Position numbers and translations under genes: made by a program. The notes under the pieces were generated by a model that worked only from the letters and a program-made list of their open reading frames with translations, ran no database searches and was not told the origin of the DNA. Positions 1 to 8,148 of a stretch of 64,000 nucleotides of DNA are shown here, in pieces; within the stretch, counting starts at the first letter, position 1, and the number at the start of each line of letters is the position of its first letter. Source of the stretch: an uncultured Mediterranea sp. (GTDB taxonomy: Bacteria; Bacteroidota; Bacteroidia; Bacteroidales; Bacteroidaceae). Location: positions 1 through 64,000 of the forward strand of contig CALZEQ010000009.1 of NCBI GenBank assembly GCA_945641355.1, read 5' to 3'.

Positions 1-333
1 GGAGCCATTTTGTGTAGGGTGTAGGGTGAAATGCATCACAACGCTAATTTCCATCAATCCATCATGCGGCTTCTATCTCACTGTCAGTAGCCTGACAGTG
101 ACACTGCTACATGTTGACAGTGACACTGCAACCGAATGAAAGCAGTGTGTCAAAGGTACGACAGCACGAAGATATATAGCTTACTTACTCAAGGAAATCA
201 CGGCTTTCTCCTCGGTAAATAATCACTTTTAAAGCGACCTTTTACTAAGATTACACTGGTACTCATACTAAGATTAATTCCGCCAATGGGTTTTACTCTA
301 TACTGGTATAGAAACCAAGAAATTTATTAGATT
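1..333. other. A+T-rich leader region without a gene
   Basis: No coding sequence is evident. The stretch holds a short cluster of related repeats at 79-129 (annotated separately) and otherwise A+T-rich DNA leading to the DUF1232 gene. No clear TAnnTTTG promoter was found close to the downstream start. Confidence 0.5.
79..129. repeat. Palindrome plus two 15-bp direct repeats
   Basis: CACTGTCAG at 79-87 and CTGACAGTG at 92-100 form a perfect 9-bp inverted repeat with a 4-base spacer. TGACAGTGACACTGC occurs at 93-107 and again at 115-129, a perfect 15-bp direct repeat spaced by 22 bp. A related inverted version, GCAGTGTGTCA, follows near 142. Clustered half-sites of this type could be an operator, but no cognate regulator is visible nearby. 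Confidence 0.6.
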
Positions 334-765
334 ATGACAACGATTGTATGTTTGACGATTTTGGTCTATTGCATTATGGGCAAAGACATACGTTCTCTGT
401 TGGAGAAAGTGAAGGATGTGGATTGGATGGGAAAAGGCGAGGAACTGATGGCGAAGATGAAGCCATACGCTCAAACCGTGGGACGTGCCACGGCAAGGCC
501 TTTGTTGCAGTTCTACTATGTGATGGTGGATGAAGCAACCCCGACTTTGGATAAGGTATTGATATATGCTGCCATATTTTATACAATCTCTCCAGTCAGC
601 CTGATACCAAGTGCTGTGTACAAACTATTGGGTGTTTTGGATGAGGGCGCAGCTATTTTGTACGTGTATAAAAAGGTGAAGGAAAAGATAACGCCGGAAA
701 TAGAACGAAAGGTAGAAGACGTTCTTGATGAATGGTTCGGAGCAAGATATGAGCTCGTAGAATAG
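334..765 (+). CDS. DUF1232 (YkvA-like) small membrane protein
   Basis: This 143-residue protein resembles the DUF1232/YkvA family of short membrane proteins of unknown function. The characteristic segment is the hydrophobic stretch around residues 75-110, reading YTISPVSLIPSAVYKLLGVL and then DEGAA, which matches the family's SPiDLIPd-lGllDD pattern, although the usual second Asp is replaced here. The region after it is charged and probably helical. An in-frame ATG at 376 would give a 129-residue protein starting MGKDIR, and this may be the true start because the first 14 residues are an odd hydrophobic extension. It stands alone on the plus strand in accessory-looking DNA, so context gives no function. 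Confidence 0.65.
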   Translation: MTTIVCLTILVYCIMGKDIRSLLEKVKDVDWMGKGEELMAKMKPYAQTVGRATARPLLQFYYVMVDEATPTLDKVLIYAAIFYTISPVSLIPSAVYKLLGVLDEGAAILYVYKKVKEKITPEIERKVEDVLDEWFGARYELVE

Positions 766-1011
766 AGAATTGCTAGTGAATGTTGTGGGGAATGGAATGT
801 ACGCAATGGTGCCGCATTCCATTTTCTGTATTATACAAATAATAGTGAACGATAGAGGATTGTTCCTTGCTTGCTTCACTATGTATGACAATTTTTTAGA
901 TAATGGTGATAGCTTTCGGAACTTTATACCCTCTTTTACTATGTAAGTGTTGATGTGATGCAAACGAGTTTTGGGTATAAATATTGGTTAAATCATTAAA
1001 TAAAAAAGAGT
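766..1011. other. Intergenic region, no gene seen
   Basis: About 246 bp of A+T-rich sequence between the DUF1232 gene and the small lipoprotein remnant. I see no convincing gene, RNA or terminator hairpin here. Confidence 0.4.
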
Positions 1012-1136
1012 ATGAAAACAAACAGAATCTACAGCATGGCTGTAATGCTTATCGTTGAAATGTTTATGTTGGTATCTTGTGTATCAGTGGTAAGAAACTT
1101 AGCGTAGATCAATATAAACTGTATGTAGCAAAATAA
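1012..1136 (+). pseudogene. Possible small lipoprotein gene broken by a frameshift
   Basis: An ATG at 1012 opens a frame that reads a lipoprotein-like signal (MKTNRIYSMAV, then FMLVSC) and stops at 1107 after 31 codons. Shifting the frame by one just after the Cys codon gives a sensible charged tail, SGKKLSVDQYKLYVAK, ending at a TAA at 1134-1136. Together this looks like a small secreted lipoprotein of about 40 residues with a one-base indel. It could also be a real 31-residue signal-like peptide, or chance. It lies 25 bp upstream of another secreted protein gene. Confidence 0.35.
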
Positions 1137-1161
1137 ATCAGAACAAATAAAACGTAAAGTC

Positions 1162-1707
1162 ATGAAAAAGTTGGTGTTGTTGGTAATAGCTGCCTTGATG
1201 CTGTCCGTAGCATCTGCTCAGAGTAGTTTTCACAATTATTTCAGCCAAACGACTGGCAGTTACATTCAAGTGGGTTTCGGAAATGGATACCTGTTGTTTA
1301 AAGACCTCTCTGTACACACGCAGTTTGTGCGTATGAACTATATTTCGTCCAAGGGAGGAATGAAGTATTATGGGAATAATAGGTTGCAGGTAGTGGTTAA
1401 GGGCGGCAGCGTCTGTGTCTGTACGGCCCAGAGTGCAAATTGGTATAACTATTGTGGCCCTGTACCTATACCGAGTCCGTATGTTCAAGGCACAAGTGGC
1501 GGATCTGCCGTCCGTGCGTCCGGCAAATGTCCATGGTGCAACGGTACAGGACGGATTACAAAGAACGATGCTGTTCCACAATATGGAATGAATGATTGTG
1601 ATGTATATGTAAAGTGCAATGAGTGTGGTACTACTTATAATAGTTCTTATCGCAATCACTATCATTTGGACTGTGGCAAGTGTGGCGGAACGGGAAGAAT
1701 GCGATAG
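1162..1707 (+). CDS. Secreted protein with DnaJ-type CxxCxGxG motifs
   Basis: The 181-residue protein starts with a clear signal peptide (MKKLVLLVIAALMLSVASAQ, residues 1-20, cleavage after SAQ). The C-terminal third carries Cys motifs like the zinc-binding centre of DnaJ: CPWCNGTG at 123-130, CNECG at 152-156 and CGKCGGTG at 171-178. The central part (residues 21-120) has no recognised domain but contains CVC at 85-87. DnaJ zinc modules are normally cytosolic, so an exported one is unusual and its Cys may bind zinc or form disulfides. No J-domain is present, so chaperone function should not be assumed. The function is unknown. Confidence 0.7.
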   Translation: MKKLVLLVIAALMLSVASAQSSFHNYFSQTTGSYIQVGFGNGYLLFKDLSVHTQFVRMNYISSKGGMKYYGNNRLQVVVKGGSVCVCTAQSANWYNYCGPVPIPSPYVQGTSGGSAVRASGKCPWCNGTGRITKNDAVPQYGMNDCDVYVKCNECGTTYNSSYRNHYHLDCGKCGGTGRMR

Positions 1708-1744
1708 CGAACAATTAGTTTGACAAACTAAAATGTGATAAGTT

Positions 1745-1849
1745 ATGAAGATGGTTTATTGTGATTGTAAAATGGAGGTGTATGGAGTGGTTTTCCACGG
1801 AGTACGTGAAATGATTCAAGTGGCACTGAATGGAGAGCCTAAATCTTGA
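1745..1849 (+). CDS. Possible 34-residue ORF overlapping the next gene
   Basis: An ATG at 1745 opens a short frame (MKMVYCDCKMEVYG...) ending at TGA 1847-1849, overlapping the start of the HD/kinase gene by 20 bases in another frame. Such overlaps can couple translation, and the peptide could also be a remnant of a longer protein. It has a CxC motif but no recognised domain. Low confidence that it is translated. Confidence 0.2.
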   Translation: MKMVYCDCKMEVYGVVFHGVREMIQVALNGEPKS

Positions 1850-2969
1850 ATACATTGAAACTACGGTAGTCGAGAGTTTTGCAGAGCAGATGCGCCATAC
1901 TCAGCAGTCACCTTTGTGGCATGCTGAGGGCGATGTGCTCACTCATACGCTGATGGTAATGGACGCATTGCATGGATTGCCTGAATATCACCTTCTCAAC
2001 GAGAGGAAGCAACATATTCTGACTATCGCAGCTCTATTGCATGATATAGGCAAAATATCAACTTCTACACTTGTTGATGGGGAATGGAAGGGCCCTCATC
2101 ATGCGCCGATAGGAAGTGGAATGGCACGGGAACTCCTTTGGAGGAAATATGGTTTGTGTGGAATGGAAGAATTGATGCAGGTACGTGAAGCAATTTGTCT
2201 GTTGATACGTTATCATACGTTTCCCACCCATACAATGGATATGAAGAATGGCTTGTTGAGATTGCATAGAATTGCGGCAAACGGAAGTCTTGTACCGGAC
2301 TTTAGCATTAGGATGCTATGTCTTCTTTGTAGAGCGGATATGCTTGGAAGAAAATGTAAGGATCAAGAGCAAATGTTGGAGCAAATTTCTCTTTGTGAGG
2401 AGTTGGCAAAGCAGGAGGGATGTTTTGACGGGTGTTATCCTTTCCCATCATTGATTACACGTAGGGCTTTCCTCTCAGGAATGGAGGTGCGGAAGGATGA
2501 ATCGGTGGAGGATGAATCTTGGGGGGAAGTCGTATGGGCAATCGGGGCATCGGGAAGCGGTAAGGCTGATTGGATTCGTAGGTGTCTGCCTGATATGCCT
2601 ATCATATCAATCGATGATACCCTGCGTGAACAGGAAGCTGCTTCAGGAAAAGCACAAAGAGCTATCATAAACAAGGCTCGTGAGCAAGCCCTGGAGTATT
2701 TGAATAGGCACCAACCGTTTGTCTGGAATGCAACAAACATTTCGGCTCAAATGCGCGAAACTCCTATCTGTCTCTTTGAATCGTATCATGCCCGTGTCCG
2801 AATGGTTTATTTGGAAACGGATGGAAAGATGCAGCTGATGGCATCTATGGATGAGGAAGAGAATTTGCTTGGGAAAATGACTCTTCCTGAAGCTTATGAG
2901 GCAAGCAGAGTGGAGTGGATTTGTAGTGCGTTGAGAGTGGATGAATTGACTGACCCCAATCAAAGATAA
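1830..2969 (+). CDS. HD phosphohydrolase fused to a polynucleotide-kinase-like P-loop domain
   Basis: This 379-residue protein has two parts. The N-terminal half is an HD-domain phosphohydrolase, with H31 in HAEGD, H71-D72 in LLHDIGK, H90-H91 and a later YHT motif forming the usual metal-binding set. The C-terminal half is a P-loop kinase, with Walker A GASGSGK at 239-245 followed by ISIDDTLRE near 260, the pattern of T4 Pnk-like and AAA_33 kinases. Such pairings resemble RNA end-healing enzymes, where a phosphatase/phosphodiesterase and a 5'-kinase prepare broken RNA for ligation. That role is inference: no RNA ligase gene is present in the window. The first Met is favoured because conserved-looking residues start soon after it. 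Confidence 0.7.
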   Translation: MESLNLEYIETTVVESFAEQMRHTQQSPLWHAEGDVLTHTLMVMDALHGLPEYHLLNERKQHILTIAALLHDIGKISTSTLVDGEWKGPHHAPIGSGMARELLWRKYGLCGMEELMQVREAICLLIRYHTFPTHTMDMKNGLLRLHRIAANGSLVPDFSIRMLCLLCRADMLGRKCKDQEQMLEQISLCEELAKQEGCFDGCYPFPSLITRRAFLSGMEVRKDESVEDESWGEVVWAIGASGSGKADWIRRCLPDMPIISIDDTLREQEAASGKAQRAIINKAREQALEYLNRHQPFVWNATNISAQMRETPICLFESYHARVRMVYLETDGKMQLMASMDEEENLLGKMTLPEAYEASRVEWICSALRVDELTDPNQR

Positions 2970-3114
2970 TTCGTCGTAGTTGTTCGTTTTTTGTTTGTAC
3001 TTTTGTACTGATAGATGAAATTCCCATGTTAAAAACTGATAAAGGTGATAGGGATTGGTTACAAATGACACTCTATTATCATAAACAGTAAAACAAACCT
3101 TAAAAATTGAAACA

Positions 3115-4359
3115 ATGGAAGAAGTTAAAGACAAGAAAGAGAAGAAAACACAGGTCAAGGGAAAGACTGCATCTATGAAAAGGGCTTTCATCCTGTTTTG
3201 GAATGGATTGACGACGCTGCTTGTGGGTATTGCCAACTGGTTCACGGTGATATTGGGCATGAGGGATGACTCTAAGTACGGCAAGATTCTCCGTCGTACA
3301 GTGGGCAGCAGCTTTGCATTCTTGATGCTGTTGCTGGCCATAACTGCAAGTTGGGATTTCTGCCGTTCCATTTACTGTCAGCTGACATTGAACAGACATT
3401 CGGATGATTCGTATTACGATACGCAGTATATTTCGCGCTCAGTAACCTATTACTCCTACTATGATGAGGCGGGTTACTTGAAGACCTCCGATGGCAAGAA
3501 GACCATCACAGGCATCCAGTGGATTGCCAAACCGTTGGGATTGGATTCCTTGATATGTTATAGTGACGGCAAGAAGCGTGGCTGTTTTAATATGTTCACA
3601 GGCAAACCGGTGATTGAACCGAAATATAATCATGCCTGGATTTTCTCCGAAGGATTGGCATCGGTAGATGACGGAGGCTGGATCAAGTTCATCGATGCTT
3701 CGGGCAAGGTGGTGATTGACCCTAAGATTCCTTATATACCTGGCATCGAGGGATATGTGTTCCACAATGACCGTTGCATTGTACACAATGATCGTCGTGA
3801 CCGTTTCGGATTGATAGACAAGCAGGGCAGGTGGGTCTTGAAGCCGGACTATTTCTCGATTTGTGCTGCCGGCAAGTTCTGGATTGTCGACAATGGAGAG
3901 GGCAAGAGTGTGTTGGATAGTACTTTGAATACGGTCATTCCATTCATGAAAGCTCAGGTCTGGGTCAATGATGACTATATCAGCGTCACGCTCAGTAGCC
4001 ACGTCATACAACGATATAATCATAGCGGTGAGATTATCAATGATTTCTACATCAATGACGTAGGCTATATGACTTACGAGACTGACGAGTTGCGCTACAC
4101 TACCTCAAAGAACTATAACGAGGAAGGCTCGCTGACCAGTGAGACGGAAGATATCGAACCGCTGCCCGTGGAAAAGATGGCTAAATGCCGACGTTATGAA
4201 GCTGAAACCGGATGGTACGGTTTGATGACAGCAGACGGACAAGTCATCACTCCGCCTTCTTACAGCAGTATCAAGGCAATCGGTTATGATTTGTACCTTT
4301 GCAAGGACAATGATGAGGATGGTGTGATGTTGAACGGTAAAGGAGAAAGAATCAGATAG
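3115..4359 (+). CDS. WG-repeat membrane protein
   Basis: The 414-residue protein begins with a Lys-rich cytoplasmic segment, then hydrophobic stretches near residues 27-48 and 64-83, followed by a long extracytoplasmic region. That region contains degenerate WG-type beta repeats: each pairs a 'G.....G..vi.P.y' core with an aromatic residue, for example MFTGKPVIEPKYNHAWIF, IDASGKVVIDPKI, IDKQGRWVLKPDY and MTADGQVITPPSY. WG repeats form propeller-like or solenoid binding surfaces, often in accessory proteins of unknown role. The next gene starts 93 bp downstream on the same strand, so the two may be co-transcribed. No catalytic motif was seen. Confidence 0.7.
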   Translation: MEEVKDKKEKKTQVKGKTASMKRAFILFWNGLTTLLVGIANWFTVILGMRDDSKYGKILRRTVGSSFAFLMLLLAITASWDFCRSIYCQLTLNRHSDDSYYDTQYISRSVTYYSYYDEAGYLKTSDGKKTITGIQWIAKPLGLDSLICYSDGKKRGCFNMFTGKPVIEPKYNHAWIFSEGLASVDDGGWIKFIDASGKVVIDPKIPYIPGIEGYVFHNDRCIVHNDRRDRFGLIDKQGRWVLKPDYFSICAAGKFWIVDNGEGKSVLDSTLNTVIPFMKAQVWVNDDYISVTLSSHVIQRYNHSGEIINDFYINDVGYMTYETDELRYTTSKNYNEEGSLTSETEDIEPLPVEKMAKCRRYEAETGWYGLMTADGQVITPPSYSSIKAIGYDLYLCKDNDEDGVMLNGKGERIR

Positions 4360-4452
4360 CTCTCTGATTCGGATGAAAGGTATTTCGTGCGAGCGACAGG
4401 GAGATGACAATTATACGGCTATATTAATGGAAATCAAATAAAAGTAAAAGTG

Positions 4453-4857
4453 ATGGGATACGAATATCTGAATGACATTTTCGGTAAGGATCGTAAGGGC
4501 AGAAAGACAAAGTTCACCGATGTGGAGAGGGAGGCGAAAGAGGTGCTTGCCCAGATGCATCAGGGGAAGATGAGTTACGACGAGTTTTATGAGCGGTTCA
4601 ATAAGGTGCTGGCTGAATTCCACCAGTTGGTAGATGACGGGTTCAGCGAGGATACACCACTTTGGATCAATCTATTTGGCGCCAATGTGTTCAACCGTTG
4701 GCGGAACTGGCATATCTTGCGTCTCTCGCATACATCGCACCCGGAGAAATTCAATACTCCTGAGTTGGAGGCCCGCTATCAGGAAATAGTTGACATGCAT
4801 TACGATGAGTGGCTCATGGAGAAGATAGCCTCTTGCCTGCGTGAATTGGCTTCATAG
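4453..4857 (+). CDS. Hypothetical acidic cytoplasmic protein
   Basis: This 134-residue protein starts at ATG 4453; an in-frame GTG lies immediately before it. It has no signal peptide or membrane segment and is rich in charged and aromatic residues (YDEFYERFNKVLAEF, NVFNRWRNWHILRLSH), suggesting a compact helical protein. I do not recognise the family. It follows the WG-repeat gene by 93 bp on the same strand and may be expressed with it. Confidence 0.6.
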   Translation: MGYEYLNDIFGKDRKGRKTKFTDVEREAKEVLAQMHQGKMSYDEFYERFNKVLAEFHQLVDDGFSEDTPLWINLFGANVFNRWRNWHILRLSHTSHPEKFNTPELEARYQEIVDMHYDEWLMEKIASCLRELAS

Positions 4858-4889
4858 GGGGACGAGCAGTATGACACCGAAATTTACAA

Positions 4890-4931
4890 ATCGCCTCACG
4901 TGGTATGCAGTGGCATACGGCGTGAGGCGAT
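4890..4931. terminator. Two-part hairpin between convergent genes
   Basis: ATCGCCTCACG (4890-4900) pairs perfectly with CGTGAGGCGAT (4921-4931), and inside it GTATGC (4903-4908) pairs with GCATAC (4913-4918). The element sits between convergent genes. It has no U-tract on either strand, so it may be a Rho-type or weak bidirectional terminator. Confidence 0.55.
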
Positions 4932-4951
4932 AGCGTGTCAGTGGTCAGTCT

Positions 4952-6139
4952 TTATTTGATGACGCCCAGCTCTTTGCCTACCTTGATGAAGGCGGCAATA
5001 CACTTGTCCAGATGCTCTTTCTCGTGACCGGCAGAGAGCTGTACGCGGATGCGTGCCTGTCCCTTCGGTACCACAGGATAGTAGAAGCCAGTAACGTAGA
5101 TGCCCTCTTCCTGCATACGGGCAGCATATACTTGCGACAGCTTGGCATCGTACAGCATCACGGCACAGATGGCACTTTGGGTCGGCTTGATGTCGAACCC
5201 GGCAGCGGTCATGCGGTCGCGGAAGTAGGTGACGTTCTCCACCAGCTTGTCGTGCAGCGCGTTGCTCTCCTTCAACATCTTGAATACTTCCAAGCTGGCA
5301 CCGATAACGGCCGGAGCCACCGAGTTGGAGAAGAGGTAGGGACGGCTGCGCTGACGCAACAAATCGATAATCTCCTTGCGGCCGGTAGTGAAACCACCCA
5401 TGGCACCACCGAAGGCCTTGCCCAAGGTGCCGGTATAGATGTCTACCCGTCCGTATGTGTTGTACAGTTCGCTCACACCATGTCCGGTCGGACCTACCAC
5501 GCCAGCCGAGTGGCTTTCGTCTACCATAACTAGTGCATCGTATTTTTCAGCCAGGTCACAAATCTTGTTCATCGGAGCCACGTTGCCATCCATCGAGAAG
5601 ACACCGTCGGTCACTACAATGCGGAAGCGTTGTGCTTGTGCTTCCTGCAGGCATTTCTCCAGTTCGGCCATGTCGGCATTGGCATAGCGGTAGCGTTTGG
5701 CCTTGCAGAGGCGTACACCGTCGATGATGGAGGCATGGTTCAGCGAGTCGGAGATGATGGCATCCTCATCGGTGAGCAGCGGTTCGAATACACCGCCGTT
5801 GGCATCGAAGCAGGCAGCATAGAGGATGGTGTCCTCCGTGTGGAAGTAGTCGGAAATGGCAGCTTCCAGCTCTTTGTGAATGTCCTGTGTACCGCAGATA
5901 AAGCGTACCGACGACATGCCGTAGCCGCGACGGTCCATCATCTGTTGGGCAGCTGCAATCAGGCGGGGATGATTGGAGAGACCCAGGTAGTTATTGGCAC
6001 AGAAGTTGAGCACTTCCTTTCCTTTCACTTGAATGGCAGCCTGTTGGGGGCCTTCGATGAGTCGCTCCTCTTTATAGAGGCCGGCTTCCTTGATTTCTGC
6101 AAGTGTGTTGCAGAGATGATCTTTCATTTTACCGTACAT
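4952..6139 (-). CDS. kbl: Glycine C-acetyltransferase (2-amino-3-ketobutyrate CoA ligase)
   Basis: The enzyme cleaves 2-amino-3-oxobutyrate with CoA to glycine and acetyl-CoA, the second step of threonine breakdown. From MYGKMKDHL at 6139 the protein has 395 residues, the normal length; an upstream in-frame ATG at 6217 would add 26 unlikely residues. It is a fold-type I PLP enzyme of the alpha-oxoamine synthase family, with VDESHS at 206-211 and the PLP lysine K241 in GTLGKAFGG. It is divergent from the SDR-type threonine dehydrogenase gene, which makes its substrate, and the 154-bp gap is a shared control region. Assignment is strong. Confidence 0.93.
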   Translation of the reverse strand: MYGKMKDHLCNTLAEIKEAGLYKEERLIEGPQQAAIQVKGKEVLNFCANNYLGLSNHPRLIAAAQQMMDRRGYGMSSVRFICGTQDIHKELEAAISDYFHTEDTILYAACFDANGGVFEPLLTDEDAIISDSLNHASIIDGVRLCKAKRYRYANADMAELEKCLQEAQAQRFRIVVTDGVFSMDGNVAPMNKICDLAEKYDALVMVDESHSAGVVGPTGHGVSELYNTYGRVDIYTGTLGKAFGGAMGGFTTGRKEIIDLLRQRSRPYLFSNSVAPAVIGASLEVFKMLKESNALHDKLVENVTYFRDRMTAAGFDIKPTQSAICAVMLYDAKLSQVYAARMQEEGIYVTGFYYPVVPKGQARIRVQLSAGHEKEHLDKCIAAFIKVGKELGVIK

Positions 6140-6251
6140 AATTCTTTCATTTAAAAGGTTCGTTTCTTTTTTGTAACATGAAAGTACAAAGAACATCATT
6201 TTTCTTGGAATAAACAATAGCAGAATGATAGTTTTATGAAAAAAAAGTGCT

Positions 6252-6259
6252 TATCTTTG
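6252..6259 (+). promoter_or_regulatory. -7 box for tdh
   Basis: TATCTTTG matches the Bacteroidetes housekeeping TAnnTTTG -7 element and lies 34 bp before the tdh start. No clear -33 TTG is visible at the usual spacing. On the other strand a one-mismatch box (GTTCTTTG, plus-strand 6187-6194) could serve kbl. Confidence 0.55.
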
Positions 6260-6293
6260 CAGTGACATAATTTAAACCTATAAATAACTTGTT

Positions 6294-7250
6294 ATGAAAA
6301 ATATTCTGGTAATTGGTGCTACCGGTCAGATTGGATCGGAGCTGACATTGGAATTGCGCAAGCGTTATGGCGATGACCACGTTGTGGCTGGATATATACC
6401 CAGCGCCATGCCTCGGGGAGAGTTGAAGGCTTCGGGTCCTTCTGCCATTGCAGACGTGACTGACCGCCAGTCCATTGAGGTGGTGGCCCGTCAGTTTAAG
6501 ATTGATACCATCTACAATCTGGCCGCCTTGCTTTCTGTGGTGGCTGAGAGCCGTCCGGCCATGGCTTGGAAGATTGGTATTGACGGATTGTGGAATGTGC
6601 TGGAGGTCGCACGCGAATACGGGTGTGCCGTCTTCACTCCCAGTTCCATCGGTTCGTTCGGTGAGGCGACTCCGCATGAAAAGACGCCACAGGATACCAT
6701 CCAGCGTCCGCGTACCATGTATGGAGTGACCAAAGTGACTACCGAGTTGTTGAGTGACTACTATTATACCAAATATGGAGTAGATACCCGTTCGGTACGT
6801 TTCCCGGGCATCATCTCCAATGTAACCCCTCCGGGTGGAGGTACGACGGACTATGCGGTAGATATCTTCTACTCGGCCGTCAGAGGCGAAAAGTTTATCT
6901 GCCCCGTAAAGGCCGGTACCTATATGGACATGATGTATATGCCTGATGCGCTTCATGCCGCCATCTCGTTGATGGAAGCTGCACCCGCCCGCTTGAAGCA
7001 CCGCAACGCATTCAACATCGCCTCGATGAGTTTTGACCCGGAAGAGATTTATCAGGCTATCAAGAAGCATGTACCCGACTTTGAGATGGAGTATCAGATT
7101 GACCCCTTGAAGCAGGCCATTGCCGACAGCTGGCCCAACTCACTGGATGACAGTTGCGCACGTGAAGAGTGGGATTGGAAACCTAACTTCGATTTGGAAT
7201 CCATGACGATGGATATGCTGGAGAAGCTGAAAATCAAATTGAACAGATAA
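6294..7250 (+). CDS. tdh: SDR-type L-threonine 3-dehydrogenase (NAD-dependent epimerase fold)
   Basis: The 318-residue protein has the extended short-chain dehydrogenase fold: NAD-binding GATGQIG at 8-14, catalytic Ser in PSSIG (117-120) and Y143-xxx-K147 in MYGVTK. Length and sequence style match the short-chain threonine dehydrogenases that oxidise L-threonine to 2-amino-3-oxobutyrate, rather than GalE-type sugar epimerases. The divergent kbl gene, whose product uses this compound, supports the call strongly. The two together would convert threonine to glycine and acetyl-CoA in the cytoplasm. The next gene starts 46 bp downstream and may be co-transcribed. Confidence 0.85.
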   Translation: MKNILVIGATGQIGSELTLELRKRYGDDHVVAGYIPSAMPRGELKASGPSAIADVTDRQSIEVVARQFKIDTIYNLAALLSVVAESRPAMAWKIGIDGLWNVLEVAREYGCAVFTPSSIGSFGEATPHEKTPQDTIQRPRTMYGVTKVTTELLSDYYYTKYGVDTRSVRFPGIISNVTPPGGGTTDYAVDIFYSAVRGEKFICPVKAGTYMDMMYMPDALHAAISLMEAAPARLKHRNAFNIASMSFDPEEIYQAIKKHVPDFEMEYQIDPLKQAIADSWPNSLDDSCAREEWDWKPNFDLESMTMDMLEKLKIKLNR

Positions 7251-7296
7251 TATATATATGGTTTTGTAGGCCATGCCATAGGATGGCTGTTGCGAG

Positions 7297-8145
7297 ATGA
7301 AAAAAATTGTTGTTGTGCTTTCTTTGGCTGTATGCCTTATGGCGTGCGGCGGTGGAAAGGCTAAGATAGATCCCTTTGCGTCCATCACAGAGCAGGTAGA
7401 TTCGGCTGCTCTGCGGATGGACACACTGGTTTCTGCTACGGAGGAAGAACTGCCGAAACCGATAGAGGCTGATGAACTGTTCGATGATTTCGTCTTCAGT
7501 TTTGCCTCGGACGAAGCGTTGCAACTGCAGCGCACGGTTTTCCCTTTACCTTTTTATAATATGGACAGCTCTTCCCGAATCGAGAAGAAGTATTGGAAGC
7601 ACGACAGCCTCTTCATCCAGCAAAGTTACTATACCCTGTTGTTTGACAACGAGGACGAAATGGACATGATAGGTGATACTACGCAGACTTCCGTACAGGT
7701 GGAGTGGTTTTACCTGAAAACACGCATGGTGAAGAAGTACTATTTTGAGCGGAAGCAGGGCATGTGGATGCTTGAGGCCATCAATCTGCGCCGTATGGAG
7801 AAGGACGATGACGAAGACTTTGTCTCTTTCTATGCCCGCTTTGTGACCGACAGCCTTTATCAGAGCCATCACATCACCGAGCCATTGCAGTTTGTCACCA
7901 TCGACCCGGATGACGAGTTCTCCATTCTGGAAACCACGCTCGACCTGAACCAGTGGTATGCCTTCTGTCCCATGATGCCTACCGACAAGCTGTCCAACAT
8001 CAATTACGGACAACGCAACGACGACCACTCACGTACCAAGATTTTGAAAGTCAACGGCATAGGTAACGGCTACTCCAATGTCTTTTATTTCCGCAGAAGG
8101 GCAGGAGAGTGGCGGTTGTACAAATATGAAGATACAAGCATTTGA
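7297..8145 (+). CDS. DUF4348 lipoprotein
   Basis: The 282-residue protein begins with a lipoprotein signal (MKKIVVVLSLAVCLMACGGG), lipobox LMAC with Cys17, so it is expected on a membrane facing the periplasm or the outside. The rest is a soluble domain resembling the Bacteroidales DUF4348 family: an acidic linker, then the WKHDSLFIQQSYYTLLF and FYFRRRAGEWRLYKYED segments. No catalytic motif is recognised. It ends 3 bp before murB, so it heads or joins a murB operon, which hints at a cell-envelope role but proves none. Confidence 0.7.
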   Translation: MKKIVVVLSLAVCLMACGGGKAKIDPFASITEQVDSAALRMDTLVSATEEELPKPIEADELFDDFVFSFASDEALQLQRTVFPLPFYNMDSSSRIEKKYWKHDSLFIQQSYYTLLFDNEDEMDMIGDTTQTSVQVEWFYLKTRMVKKYYFERKQGMWMLEAINLRRMEKDDDEDFVSFYARFVTDSLYQSHHITEPLQFVTIDPDDEFSILETTLDLNQWYAFCPMMPTDKLSNINYGQRNDDHSRTKILKVNGIGNGYSNVFYFRRRAGEWRLYKYEDTSI

Positions 8146-8148
8146 CAG

